DNA from: Streptomyces sp. Je 1-79
GTDB taxonomy: Bacteria; Actinomycetota; Actinomycetes; Streptomycetales; Streptomycetaceae
Direction of reading: 5' to 3'
Assembly (NCBI RefSeq): GCF_025195125.1
Contig: NZ_JAMGSL010000006.1
Span: forward strand, 355,815-419,814
Length of the DNA: 64,000 nt
Of this stretch, positions 41,927 through 54,965 are shown piece by piece. The notes below the pieces were generated by a model. That model saw only the letters and a list, made by a program, of their open reading frames with translations, did no database searches and was not told where the DNA came from. How positions within the stretch are numbered: position 1 is the first letter of the stretch; every line of letters begins with the position of its first letter. The position numbers and the translations under genes are program-made.

Positions 41927-42358
41927 TCGCTGGCCGGGCGGTGCCGCCTCCAGCCAGGCGAGGAAACCGGTCAGCGCGTCCTGGCTCATCGCCAGCTCCA
42001 GCCGGGTCCCCCGGTGCATACAGCCCTGGATCACGGCGTCGGAGAGCAGCGCGAGCTCCTCCTCGCCCTCGGGCATCCGGCGCTCCAGGACCTCGATGGC
42101 CGAGCGCTCCAGGACACGGCGGGGGCGGGGCGCGTACGAGAAGACGCGGAACCAGGCGATCTCGTCACCGCTGTACCGCGCGACGCCGTACACCCAGCCC
42201 TTGCCGGAAAGGTCCGGCTCCTCGGGGACGTCCCAGCGCAGCGAACAGTCGAAGGTGCCGCCGGCACGCTGGATCAGCCTGCGGCGCAAGCCGAAGACGA
42301 AGAGCCCGATCACCACCAGTGCGACGACCAGGCCGCTCAGGAGCAGAGCGAGGAACAT
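41912..42358 (-). CDS. DUF2550 membrane-anchored protein
   Basis: This 148-residue protein has one N-terminal membrane helix (residues 1-22), then RRRLIQRAGGTFDCSLRW, a segment typical of DUF2550. The remainder is a compact soluble domain (KGWVYGVARYSGDEIAWFRVFSYAPRP). It is regularly placed after the ATP synthase operon in streptomycetes, but the role is unknown. The ATG at 42358 has GGAGG nine bases upstream; a GTG two codons earlier is too close to that site. Its stop lies in a 16-bp direct repeat. Confidence 0.85.
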   Translation of the reverse strand: MFLALLLSGLVVALVVIGLFVFGLRRRLIQRAGGTFDCSLRWDVPEEPDLSGKGWVYGVARYSGDEIAWFRVFSYAPRPRRVLERSAIEVLERRMPEGEEELALLSDAVIQGCMHRGTRLELAMSQDALTGFLAWLEAAPPGQRVNVA

Positions 42359-42431
42359 CTTCACCGACCTCCTCGCTGCGTCCCGTGACCGGCGTCGCCG
42401 GCGTAACCGAATACAACCTGCATCTGCATCG

Positions 42432-42480
42432 CCTCAGCCGCGACACGGTCTGGATAGTTCCAGCCGTGCCGCGGCTGAGG
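42432..42480 (-). terminator. ATP synthase operon terminator
   Basis: CCTCAGCCGCG with CACGG pairs with CCGTG and CGCGGCTGAGG, with further pairing (CTGGA/TTCCAG) toward the loop. It lies 23 bp past the atpC stop. Confidence 0.85.
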
Positions 42481-42494
42481 GCACAACTCTCGGC

Positions 42495-42514
42495 GCGGTC
42501 CGCTAGCGGACCGC
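42495..42514. other. Perfect 20-bp palindrome across the atpC stop
   Basis: GCGGTCCGCT meets its exact mirror AGCGGACCGC. The centre holds the atpC stop codon. It may stabilise the 3' end of the mRNA or be a protein site. Confidence 0.6.
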
Positions 42515-42877
42515 TACCGCACGCAACCGGACATCGGCGCGACGCTCGGCGGCGGCGTCCGACTCCGACTTGGCGCGCTCCAGCGCGCGCCCGGCGCGCT
42601 GGGCGTCGATCTCGTCCGCCAGCTCGGCGATCTCCGCGAGCAGAGACAGCTTGTCGTCGGCGAACGAGATGAATCCACCGTGCACAGCGGCGACGACGGT
42701 CTCGCCCTCGCTGGTACGGATGGTCACCGGGCCCGACTCCAGCACACCGAGCAGCGGCTGGTGGCCGGGCATGACGCCGATGTCGCCGGAGGTGGTACGT
42801 GCGATGACCAGGGTGGCCTCGCCGGACCAGACACTCCGGTCCGCGGCGACCAGCTCGACGTGCAGCTCAGCAGCCAA
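42503..42877 (-). CDS. atpC: ATP synthase F1 epsilon subunit
   Basis: This 124-residue subunit has an N-terminal beta barrel (MAAELHVELVAADRSVWSGEATLV, GDIGVMPGHQPLLGVL) and C-terminal helices (LSLLAEIAELADEIDAQRAGRALERAK). It couples the rotor and inhibits ATP hydrolysis. The start is TTG at 42877 with GAGGAG six bases upstream. It is the last gene of the atp operon and is separated from atpD by a strong hairpin. Confidence 0.94.
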   Translation of the reverse strand: MAAELHVELVAADRSVWSGEATLVIARTTSGDIGVMPGHQPLLGVLESGPVTIRTSEGETVVAAVHGGFISFADDKLSLLAEIAELADEIDAQRAGRALERAKSESDAAAERRADVRLRAVAVR

Positions 42878-42944
42878 GGGTGGCTCCTCGGGTCACCACC
42901 CGGCGGTCGTGCCGGGTGTTGGGGTCAATTCTAATGGGCGTGAC

Positions 42945-42973
42945 GAGGGGGGCGGGACATGCCCGCCCCCCTC
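42945..42973 (-). other. Hairpin between atpD and atpC
   Basis: GAGGGGGGCGGG (42945-42956) pairs with its mirror (42962-42973) across five bases. It is an intercistronic hairpin that could reduce or protect the epsilon part of the operon mRNA. Confidence 0.65.
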
Positions 42974-42988
42974 ACGAGAGCACGGGGC

Positions 42989-45348
<2,360 letters not shown>

Positions 45349-45368
45349 GAGTCAGGTCCCTTCCGTCG

Positions 45369-46967
<1,599 letters not shown>

Positions 46968-47013
46968 CTGGGTTCCCTGCTCTCCTTGTTGGGCCCGAAG
47001 TTTTCTTGGGGGT

Positions 47014-47031
47014 CTGGGGGCCGACCCCCAG
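47014..47031 (-). other. Hairpin between atpH and atpA
   Basis: CTGGGGG and CCCCCAG pair across CCGA, about 50 bp upstream of the atpA start. It is a candidate site of mRNA processing or attenuation inside the operon. Confidence 0.5.
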
Positions 47032-47100
47032 GAATCTTCTGCAATCTCTGCACGGCCCAACCGGGCCGCTGGTGATGCTGTGTTCAGTTGATGGCTGACG

Positions 47101-47916
47101 TCAGCCGGCCAGTCGCCGGGACGCCTCGCCGAGGCGCTCGGCGATGGTCCCGTTGATGACCTCGTCGCCGACCTGCACCGAGATCCCGCCGAGGACCGCC
47201 GGGTCCACGTCCAGGTTCAGGTGCATCTGGCGGCCGTACAGCTTGGCCAGGACGGCACCGAGGCGCTGCTTCTGCTGATCGGTCAGCGGCACCGCCGTGG
47301 TCACGACGGCGACCATCCGGTCCCGGCGCGCCGCGGCGAGCTTGGAGAGGGACTCGAGTCCCGCTTCCAGGCTACGTCCCCGGGGCTGGGTCACGAGACG
47401 GACGACCAGACGCTCGGTGACCGCGTTGGCCTTGCCGCCGAGCAGGCTGCGCAGCAGCTCGCTCTTGGCGGAGGTCGTGGCGGCCTTGTCCGTCAGCGCC
47501 GAGCGCAGCTCGGTGCTGGAGGAGACGATCCGGGCGAACCGGAACAGCTCGTCCTCGACGTCGTCCAGTGCGCCGGCCTGCTGCGCCGCGGTGAGGTCGG
47601 CGGTGTTCGCCAGCTCCTCGGCCGAGTCGACCAGGTCACGCGACTGCGACCAGCGGGAACGCACCATGCCGGACACCAGGTCGACGGTCTCCCCGCCCAC
47701 CTGACCGCCGAGCAGTCGCCCGGCGAGCTCGGCCTTGGCCTCGCCCGCCTGCGCCGGGTCGGTCAGGACCCGACGCAGCGACACCTCGCGGTCGAGCAGC
47801 GCGGTGACTGCGGCCAGCTCGCCCGCGAGCTTCGCGGCGTCGACCGAGGTGTTGTCGGTCAGCGCGTCGAGGGACTCACGTGCGGCGGCCAGTGCCTCGC
47901 GGCTCGCTCCGTTCAT
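47101..47916 (-). CDS. atpH: ATP synthase F1 delta subunit
   Basis: This 271-residue subunit is longer than the usual 180 of E. coli, as in other actinobacteria, with an added N-terminal region. The C-terminal motif [26 protein letters not shown] is typical. It links the peripheral stalk to the alpha subunits. The ATG at 47916 overlaps the atpF stop as ATGA. Confidence 0.95.
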   Translation of the reverse strand: MNGASREALAAARESLDALTDNTSVDAAKLAGELAAVTALLDREVSLRRVLTDPAQAGEAKAELAGRLLGGQVGGETVDLVSGMVRSRWSQSRDLVDSAEELANTADLTAAQQAGALDDVEDELFRFARIVSSSTELRSALTDKAATTSAKSELLRSLLGGKANAVTERLVVRLVTQPRGRSLEAGLESLSKLAAARRDRMVAVVTTAVPLTDQQKQRLGAVLAKLYGRQMHLNLDVDPAVLGGISVQVGDEVINGTIAERLGEASRRLAG

Positions 47917-48455
47917 CGGACGGCCTCGGCCTTCTCCTCGAGCTCATCGAGGAAGCGGTCGATCGTGCGGCTCTGGCGGGCGTGGTCCTCGAGGGACTCG
48001 CCGACCAGCTTGCCGGCCAGGTCGGTGGCGAGCTTGCCCACGTCCTGGCGCAGCGAGGTCGCCGCGGCCTTGCGGTCGGCCTCGATCTGCGTGTGGCCGG
48101 CCGCGATGATCTCCTCGCGCTGGCGCTGGCCTTCCGCCTTCATCTCCTGGATGATCGCGGTGCCCTGCTCCGTCGCCTCCTGGCGAAGACGCGCGGCCTC
48201 ATGGCGGGCCTCGGCGAGCTGGGCCTTGTACTGCTCCAGCACACTCTGGGCCTCGATCTGGGCCGACTCGGCCTTCTCGATGCCACCCTCGATGGCCTGC
48301 CGGCGCTCGTCCAGAACCTTGTTGATGTTCGGGAGGAGCTTCTTGGCGAGGAAGCCGAAGACGATGACGAAGGCGATCAGGCCGATGACGAGCTCGTCAA
48401 GATGCGGGATCAGAGGAGGCTGGGGCTCCTCCGCCGCAAGAAGCAGAGCGTTCAC
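47913..48455 (-). CDS. atpF: ATP synthase F0 b subunit
   Basis: This 180-residue subunit has one N-terminal membrane helix (LVIGLIAFVIVFGFLAKKL, residues 21-40) and a long Ala/Glu/Gln coiled coil for the peripheral stalk. The GTG at 48455 has GGAAGG six bases upstream. It is coupled to atpH. Confidence 0.95.
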   Translation of the reverse strand: MNALLLAAEEPQPPLIPHLDELVIGLIAFVIVFGFLAKKLLPNINKVLDERRQAIEGGIEKAESAQIEAQSVLEQYKAQLAEARHEAARLRQEATEQGTAIIQEMKAEGQRQREEIIAAGHTQIEADRKAAATSLRQDVGKLATDLAGKLVGESLEDHARQSRTIDRFLDELEEKAEAVR

Positions 48456-48496
48456 ATCAGTGCCTTCCGTAAAAAGGTGTGGGCTGTCGGTCCGAT

Positions 48497-48826
<330 letters not shown>

Positions 48827-48847
48827 CTAATCCCGGGCGGGAGTGGC

Positions 48848-49657
48848 TCAGTGGTGCTCGGCGAGCGCGCCCTGGACGTAGCTGCAGGCCAGGAGGACGA
48901 AGACGTACGCCTGGACGGCCTGGATGAAGAGCTCGAAGGCCGTCATCACGAGGACCATCACGAACGAGGCGCCGGCGTAGACGAAGCCCAGGCCGTTCAT
49001 GAGGTACCAGGTGGCCAGCGAGAACATCACGATCAGCAGGTGACCGGCGAACATGTTCGCGAACAGTCGGACCGCGTGCGTGAAGGGCCGGATGATGAGG
49101 TTCGAGAAGAACTCGAGGACGACGACCATCGGGAGGATCGCGCCGAGGGACTTGTCGTAACCGACGATGTTCTTCCAGCCGCCGACGAAGCCGTGCTTCT
49201 TGAAGGTCAGCGAGATCCACATGACGTACACGATCAGCGCGAGACCGGCCGGGAAGGCGATCAGCGAGGTGACCGGGAACTGGGCGAGCGGAATGATCGA
49301 CCAGAGGTTCATGATCCAGACGAAGAAGAACAGCGACACCATGAAGGGGACGTACTTCTCGCCGTCCTTCTTGCCGATGATCTCGTAGACGATGCCGCGG
49401 CGGACGAAGTCGTAACCGGCCTCGCCGACCATCTGCATCTTGCCGGGGATCAGCTTGGGCTTGTTGAAGGCGGCCCAGAAGAACCCGACGACCACGATGG
49501 AGCCCAGGAGGGCGAGCAGCATCGGCTTGGTGATGTCGATGCCTCCCACCGTGGTGATGGGCTCGTACATGAACGTGTGCAGGCCCGGCGCCGGGAAGCC
49601 GCATCCACTGAAGATGTGGCAATCCGGGTCGAAGGCAAGCGTCTGGTCAGCACTCAC
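48848..49657 (-). CDS. atpB: ATP synthase F0 a subunit
   Basis: This 269-residue membrane subunit has five or six helices and carries the essential Arg in HAVRLFANMFAGHLLIV. It forms the proton half-channels. I chose GTG at 49657 because AAGGAG lies six bases upstream; a longer frame from 49693 reads through that site. Confidence 0.94.
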   Translation of the reverse strand: MSADQTLAFDPDCHIFSGCGFPAPGLHTFMYEPITTVGGIDITKPMLLALLGSIVVVGFFWAAFNKPKLIPGKMQMVGEAGYDFVRRGIVYEIIGKKDGEKYVPFMVSLFFFVWIMNLWSIIPLAQFPVTSLIAFPAGLALIVYVMWISLTFKKHGFVGGWKNIVGYDKSLGAILPMVVVLEFFSNLIIRPFTHAVRLFANMFAGHLLIVMFSLATWYLMNGLGFVYAGASFVMVLVMTAFELFIQAVQAYVFVLLACSYVQGALAEHH

Positions 49658-49882
49658 CGCGGGCTCCTTCAGCGTGGCGCATAGGTACGGCAACCTCGTT
49701 GTGTCGGCGCGGCACGCAGCCGCGGGTCGGCACTGGACTGGTCTTACGGATAAGGGGGCGGCGGTTCGGCTTCGAGCCTCGCGCTGGGACAGGCGTCAGC
49801 TCGGATGCCCGCGCCCGCAGTGCCGCAGTTGGCACCGGACGATAGCAGGAAGCCGAATGCGCCTTTATCCCGGCCCTACCCC

Positions 49883-50299
49883 TCACGTCGACGACCCCGG
49901 CTTCTTGGGGTCGTCGATGTACATGATCTTGGCCTTCATGTAAGCGCGTGCCTGCGCGGCGATCCAGACGAGGGTCGACGCGAGCAGGGTGAAGGCGAAG
50001 GCCTTGAAGTCGAAGAACGTCGTGTTCTTCAGCAACAGCATCAGGACGAAGAGAAGCAGCAGCTGGGTGGTGTAGAGCAGGAGACCCATCGCCTGGAACA
50101 GGTGCGGGTACGACTTGGCCGTCCGCTGGAGCACCACGAGCCCGATCCCCATGAAGGCGATCACGACCGCGCAGCCGATGACAGCGCCGATCGCGCCCTT
50201 GCCGCCGGCGACCACGCCACTGATGACCGCGGCGATCGCGCCGGTGGCAGCAGTCGGAATGGCAGCTGACAGAAGGATGCGTGCGTCGTTGGACGGCAT
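49883..50299 (-). CDS. atpI: AtpI-family protein
   Basis: This 138-residue protein has four membrane helices (residues 8-28, 33-55, 68-92 and 98-118). It stands at the head of the atp operon, the atpI position, and may help c-ring assembly or Mg transport. The C-terminus IDDPKKPGSST lies in an inverted repeat. The gap to atpB is 225 nt with no gene. Confidence 0.87.
   Translation of the reverse strand: MPSNDARILLSAAIPTAATGAIAAVISGVVAGGKGAIGAVIGCAVVIAFMGIGLVVLQRTAKSYPHLFQAMGLLLYTTQLLLLFVLMLLLKNTTFFDFKAFAFTLLASTLVWIAAQARAYMKAKIMYIDDPKKPGSST
49889..49916 (-). other. Hairpin over the 3' end of atpI
   Basis: CGACGACCCC (49889-49898) and GGGGTCGTCG (49907-49916) pair across eight bases. It codes for the last residues of AtpI and may limit read-through or protect the mRNA. 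Confidence 0.5.
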
Positions 50300-50563
50300 G
50301 GCGGTGTCTCCGCTGTTGCTGGTGGGGGCGATGGTGTCGTCAGGGACGAGCGTAAGCCCGGTCCGAGGTGTGTCTCGGGGCCAACGGACCGTCGCACTAC
50401 GGTCTTTCGGCTCTGTCGCCGGGTCTCGTGAACGGTATCACAAACTATTTGAATAGGTCTTTACCCTCACGGTGTGCTGACTGTCACACATGAGAGTTAC
50501 CGCGCGCGTGTGTGCAGGACACGGGGTGGTTTTGTCTGGTAGTGCGGCCGAATATGACATTCG

Positions 50564-51919
50564 TCAACTCGGCGTTCCGGCCTTCCGCCGGTCGGTGAAG
50601 CGCGAACGGTGGCCGATGGCGGTGGCGCCGTTGACCCCCGCCGGCACCGGAACGCGCTCCTCCGCGGGCTCTCCGACGGCTGTGGCGACCGCGACGGCAT
50701 CCGGACCGGCGTCCGCCCGGGCCGCGGACCGCCCGGCCCTGCGCCGCCGGTAGCGCGGCGGCACGAAGGACTCGGCCCAGCGCGGGGTGCGCGGCGTGAA
50801 GCGCGGCAGCAGGAGCAGCACCAGACCGATCGCGCTCAGGAAGACCACCACGAGGACGATCCACATCGACGTCGAGTGCACCGAGTACGCGAGCGTCCCG
50901 AAGGCGATCAGCGCCGACCAGAAGTACATGATCAGGACGGCCCGGCTGTGCGAGTGTCCGATCTCCAGGAGCCGGTGGTGCAGATGCCCGCGGTCGGCGG
51001 CGAACGGCGACTGACCGTTCCAGGTACGGCGCACGATGGCCAGGACGAGGTCGGCCATGGGGATCGCGATGATCGTCAGCGGCAGGACGAGCGGGATGAA
51101 GACCGGCAGGGCGGCGTGGGTGGCCTCACGGGTCGAGCCCTCGAAGAGCTTCAGGACGTCCGGGTCGACCTGGCCGGTGATCGAGATCGCCGAGGCGGCC
51201 AGGATCAGACCGATCAGCATCGAGCCCGAGTCGCCCATGAAGATCCTGGCCGGATGCATGTTGTGCGGCAGGAAGCCCAGGCACATGCCCATGAGGATCG
51301 CGGCGAAGAGCGTCGCGGGAGCGGCGGCCTCGATCGTGTAGCCGTACCAGAGGCGGTACCCGTACAGGAAGAAGGCCGCGGCGGCGATGCAGACCATGCC
51401 GGCGGCCAGTCCGTCGAGGCCGTCGACGAAGTTCACCGCGTTGATGGTCAGGACCACCAGGGCCACGGTCAGCAGCGTGCCCTGCCCCTTGGTCAGCGCG
51501 ACCGTCCCGACACCGGGGATCGGCAGCCACAGGATCGTCAGACCCTGCATCACCATCACACCGGCGGAGATCATCTGCGCGCCGAGCTTGATCAGCGCGT
51601 CCAGCTCGAACTTGTCGTCGAGGACACCGATCAGCCAGATCAGCGCGGCACCGGAGAGCAGCGCGCGCGGCTCGTTGGAGAGCTCGAAGACGCTGTTGAG
51701 GTTCTGCAGGTGGTCGGCGACGAGCAGACCGGTGCACAGCCCGAAGAACATGGCGATGCCACCGAGCCGCGGAGTCGGTTCTCGGTGTACGTCTCGGGCA
51801 CGGATCTCCGGCATCGCCCCGGTCGCGATGGCGAACTTCCGCACCGGACCGGTGAGCAGATAGGTCACCGCAGCCGTGACACAGAGCGTCAGCAGGTAAT
51901 CACGCACGGGCTGCCCCAC
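50564..51919 (-). CDS. WecA/TagO-type polyprenyl-phosphate sugar-1-phosphate transferase
   Basis: This protein of about 451 residues is of the MraY family with ten or eleven membrane helices. Active-site motifs are GVLDDKFELD, NAVNFVDGLDGLAAG, RIFMGDSGSMLIG and DRGHLHHRLLEIGHS. It transfers a HexNAc-1-phosphate to undecaprenyl phosphate, starting wall teichoic acid, arabinogalactan-like or other glycopolymers. The C-terminal 80 residues are Arg/Ala-rich. Possible starts are GTG at 51919 and 51907; a GTG at 51946 overlaps a TAGGGT -10 box and would lie before the transcript start. LCP at 57.4 kb could attach its product to the wall. Confidence 0.9.
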   Translation of the reverse strand: MGQPVRDYLLTLCVTAAVTYLLTGPVRKFAIATGAMPEIRARDVHREPTPRLGGIAMFFGLCTGLLVADHLQNLNSVFELSNEPRALLSGAALIWLIGVLDDKFELDALIKLGAQMISAGVMVMQGLTILWLPIPGVGTVALTKGQGTLLTVALVVLTINAVNFVDGLDGLAAGMVCIAAAAFFLYGYRLWYGYTIEAAAPATLFAAILMGMCLGFLPHNMHPARIFMGDSGSMLIGLILAASAISITGQVDPDVLKLFEGSTREATHAALPVFIPLVLPLTIIAIPMADLVLAIVRRTWNGQSPFAADRGHLHHRLLEIGHSHSRAVLIMYFWSALIAFGTLAYSVHSTSMWIVLVVVFLSAIGLVLLLLPRFTPRTPRWAESFVPPRYRRRRAGRSAARADAGPDAVAVATAVGEPAEERVPVPAGVNGATAIGHRSRFTDRRKAGTPS

Positions 51920-52014
51920 AGGAATCGCTGGCCATCTCAGCCCCACACCCTAGCCGTGCTGTCCATGTGCTTGAGGACATCCGGCCCCGCCGGATGGTTG
52001 CGCTCGGCGCCCGA

Positions 52015-53262
52015 TCACCTGCCATACGGGGGAAATCGCCCGGCCAGCTCCCGTACTTCCGCGCGTACCCGGGCCGTCTCCTCCGGTTCGTCCCGTAGCG
52101 CGATCGTGAACAACGCGGCGATCCGGGCCATCTCCCGGGAGCCCATCCCCTGGGTGGTGAGGGCGGCGGTTCCGAGACGAATGCCACGTCCGTCGCCGTA
52201 CGGAAGGGCACAGGTGTCGAGGACCATCCCGGCGGCGGCGAGGCGCGAGCGCGCGGTGCGGCCGTCGACGCCGAGGGGCGCGGGGTCGACGGTGATGAGG
52301 TGGGTGTCGGTGCCGCCGGTGGTGAGCGCGAAGCCCTCCGCGGAGAGCGCGTCGGCGAGGACCCGGGCGTGCGCGACGACCTGATGCGCGTACGTGGTGA
52401 AGGCGGGGGTCGACGCCTCGCCGAAGGCGACGGCCTTGGCGGCGATGGTGTGCATCTGCGCGCCGCCCTGGCTGAACGGGAAGACTGCCCGGTCGACGCG
52501 GTCGGCGAGTTCGGCGCCGCAGAGGATCATCCCGCCGCGGGGGCCCCGGAGGACCTTGTGGGTGGTGGCGCAGACCACATCGGCGTACGGGACGGGGCTG
52601 GGGGCCGCTCCCCCGGCGACGAGGCCGATGGGGTGGGCGGCGTCGGCGATGAGATAGGCGCCGACCTCGTCGGCGATCTCGCGGAAGATCGCGTAGTCGA
52701 TGTGGCGCGGGTAGGAGATGGAGCCGCAGACGATCGCCTTGGGGCGGTGGTGGCGGGCGAGGGCGGCGACCTGCTCGTAGTCGACGAGCCCGGTCTCGGC
52801 GTCGACGCCGTACGGGACGAAGTCGAACCAGCGGCCGGAGAAGTTGGCGGGCGAGCCGTGCGTGAGGTGGCCGCCGTGGGCGAGGCCCATGGCCAGGACG
52901 GTGTCCCCGGGCCTCAGGAGGGCCGCGTAGGCCGCCAGGACGGCCGAGGAGCCCGAGTGGGACTGCACGTTCGCGTGCTCGGCTCCGAAGAGCGCGGTGG
53001 CCCGCTCGACGGCGATCCGCTCGGCGGCGTCGGCGAACTCGCAGCCGCCGTGATGGCGGGCGCCGGGGTACCCCTCGGCGTACTTGTTGGCGAGCGGGGA
53101 GCCGAGGGCGGCGAGGACGGCGGGCGAGGTGAAGTTCTCGGCGGCGATCAGCTGCAGACTGTCGGCCTGCCTGCGCGCCTCTCCGAGCAGCACGTCGGCG
53201 ATCTCAGGGTCCTGCCGGCGCAGGACGTCGAGATCCTCTTCTGGTGGAGCGGTGACCGGCAT
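52015..53262 (-). CDS. Serine hydroxymethyltransferase-family protein
   Basis: This 415-residue PLP enzyme has the Schiff-base Lys in TTHKVLRGPRGG and IAAENFTSPAVLAALGSPLANKYAEGYPGARHHGGC. It would convert serine and tetrahydrofolate to glycine and methylene-THF, or act on a related amino acid. It is placed between the phosphatase-like gene and the WecA-type gene, as in other actinobacteria. The ATG at 53262 fits. A second SHMT elsewhere in the genome is likely, so this copy may be specialised. Confidence 0.9.
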   Translation of the reverse strand: MPVTAPPEEDLDVLRRQDPEIADVLLGEARRQADSLQLIAAENFTSPAVLAALGSPLANKYAEGYPGARHHGGCEFADAAERIAVERATALFGAEHANVQSHSGSSAVLAAYAALLRPGDTVLAMGLAHGGHLTHGSPANFSGRWFDFVPYGVDAETGLVDYEQVAALARHHRPKAIVCGSISYPRHIDYAIFREIADEVGAYLIADAAHPIGLVAGGAAPSPVPYADVVCATTHKVLRGPRGGMILCGAELADRVDRAVFPFSQGGAQMHTIAAKAVAFGEASTPAFTTYAHQVVAHARVLADALSAEGFALTTGGTDTHLITVDPAPLGVDGRTARSRLAAAGMVLDTCALPYGDGRGIRLGTAALTTQGMGSREMARIAALFTIALRDEPEETARVRAEVRELAGRFPPYGR

Positions 53263-53637
53263 CTCTGGCTCCAGGCGGCGCGTGGGCTGGCCTTCAGCTC
53301 CAATGTAGGCGCGTGGAGGCCGCTGTGCCCGATGTTCACCTGGTTCTGAGCCGTCTGGCCCTACGACCCCCCGAACCGGCGGCCGTAAGGCACCCTCGCC
53401 GGCGCGCGGACACCCCGGCCAGATCCGTCAACGCCGCGCGGACACCCGAGGCCAGCGCCCTCAACGGCGCGCGGACACCCCCGTCAGCGCCGTCACCATG
53501 GGGGTCGAGTGCCGTGCCGAGCCCCGCTCCCGACGCGCCCCTCGCACTGCTCGGCCCCCGGGGGCCTCTCAGGCATCGCGCCGCTGCGCCGGCCTCCGGC
53601 CGACGGTCGTGGCCGCGCCGCAACCTCGCACCTCAAC
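53263..53637. repeat. Gene-free stretch with copies of the phosphatase gene 3' end
   Basis: GGCGCGCGGACACCC-type units start at 53401, 53433 and 53466, and the genuine gene end is at 53638. The copy at 53459-53516 matches 53631-53687 almost exactly (40 identical bases, then one change and one extra base). No reading frame here looks like a real gene. Confidence 0.75.
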
Positions 53638-54277
53638 GGCGCGCGGACACCCCCGTCAGCGCCGTCACCACGGGGTCGAGTGCCGTGTTGATCTCCTCGC
53701 CGATCGAGCGGAAGAACGTGATCGGGGCGCCGTACGGGTCGTTGACCTCGTCCGCCTCCGCGCTCGGGGCCAGGAGCCACCCGCGTAGAGCCGCCGCCGC
53801 ACGTACCAGCGCACGCGCGCGTTCGACCATGCCCTCGTCCAGGGGGTCCGGCAGGGTCGCGGGGTCTATGGCGCGGACGAGGCGGGTGAACTCCTTCAGC
53901 GTGAAGGTGCGCAGCCCCGCCGAGTGGCCCATCGAGATGACCTGCGCACGGTGGTCGCGGGTCGCCGTCAGGACCAGGTCCGCGCGGATGACGTGCTCGT
54001 CGAGGAGCTCGCGGCCCACGAAGCCGCTGGCGTCCGCGCCGAAGTCGGCGAGGACCAGCTCCGCGTTGGCCTCCATCGGGGCGCCCTCGTGGCCCCACGT
54101 GCCCGCGCTCTCCACGATCAGACCGCCGCCCCGGGGGTCGCCCAGGCGGTCGCACAGGGCATGCCGGGTCAGCCGCTCGGTGATCGGCGAGCGGCAGACG
54201 TTGCCGGTGCTGACGTGGAGGATGCGGAAGGAAGTGCTCTCGTGCCCCGCTATGCCACGCCCCTCAGGGGCGGTCAA
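53633..54277 (-). CDS. Low-molecular-weight phosphatase-like protein with Ser at the Cys nucleophile position
   Basis: This protein of about 214 residues has the low-molecular-weight tyrosine phosphatase fold, but the P-loop reads VSTGNVCRSP. The normal first Cys of C-x5-R is Ser23; the second Cys28 and Arg29 remain, and NDPYG holds the acid Asp. It therefore may bind phosphate without normal catalysis, or use Cys28. The TTG at 54277 overlaps the Sua5 stop and has GAGGTG five bases upstream; no ATG or GTG lies before the P-loop. It is coupled to Sua5. The codons for the last residues are repeated downstream. Confidence 0.85.
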   Translation of the reverse strand: MTAPEGRGIAGHESTSFRILHVSTGNVCRSPITERLTRHALCDRLGDPRGGGLIVESAGTWGHEGAPMEANAELVLADFGADASGFVGRELLDEHVIRADLVLTATRDHRAQVISMGHSAGLRTFTLKEFTRLVRAIDPATLPDPLDEGMVERARALVRAAAALRGWLLAPSAEADEVNDPYGAPITFFRSIGEEINTALDPVVTALTGVSARR

Positions 54278-54921
54278 TTGGCCACCTCGAGGTCGGGTAC
54301 GACCTTGCGGAGCTCCTCCGGGGAGAGCGCGCCCTGGCGCAGCAGGACCGGCACCTTGCCCGTGACGTCCACGATCGAGGACGGGACGATCCCCGGGGTC
54401 GGACCCCCGTCGAGGTACACGGAGACGGAGTCGCCGAGCATGCCCTGCGCCGCGTCGCAGTCCTCCGGCGACGGGTGTCCCGTGAGGTTCGCCGAGGAGA
54501 CGGCCATCGGGCCGACCTCGGTCAGCAGCTCGATGGCGACCGGGTGCAGCGGCATCCGGATGGCGACGGTGCCCCGGGTGTCGCCCAGGTCCCACTGGAG
54601 CGACGGCTGGTGCTTCGCGACGAGGGTGAGCGCGCCCGGCCAGAAGGCGTCGACGAGCTCCCACGCCTGCTCGGAGAAGTCCGTGACGAGCCCGTGCAGC
54701 GTGTTCGGGGAGCCGATGAGGACGGGCGTGGGCATGTTACGGCCCCGGCCCTTGGCGTCCAGCAGGTCCGCGACCGCCTCCGAGCTGAAGGCGTCCGCGC
54801 CGATCCCGTACACGGTGTCGGTGGGCAGCACGACCAGCTCGCCGCGGCGCACGGCGGACGCGGCCTCGCGCAGACCCGTCACTCGGTCCGTCGCCTCGTT
54901 GCAGTCGTATCGCCGAGCCAT
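54274..54921 (-). CDS. Sua5/YrdC L-threonylcarbamoyladenylate synthase
   Basis: This 215-residue YrdC-domain protein has LVVLPTDTVYGIGADAF, KGRGRNMPTPVLIG and VAIRMPLHPVAIELL, then GPMAVSSANLTGHPSPE. It makes threonylcarbamoyl-AMP from Thr, bicarbonate and ATP for t6A in tRNAs. The ATG at 54921 has GAGGAGG seven bases upstream. It lies between prmC and the phosphatase-like gene, an order conserved in actinobacteria. Confidence 0.92.
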   Translation of the reverse strand: MARRYDCNEATDRVTGLREAASAVRRGELVVLPTDTVYGIGADAFSSEAVADLLDAKGRGRNMPTPVLIGSPNTLHGLVTDFSEQAWELVDAFWPGALTLVAKHQPSLQWDLGDTRGTVAIRMPLHPVAIELLTEVGPMAVSSANLTGHPSPEDCDAAQGMLGDSVSVYLDGGPTPGIVPSSIVDVTGKVPVLLRQGALSPEELRKVVPDLEVAN

Positions 54922-54965
54922 TTAGCGGGCCTCCTCATACACAAGCGTGGTCATGACAGCGCGGA

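Noticed and set aside
53336..53623. 95-codon minus-strand frame in the repeat spacer
   Set aside because: It consists of repeated copies of the neighbouring gene's 3' end plus low-complexity sequence, with no ribosome site.
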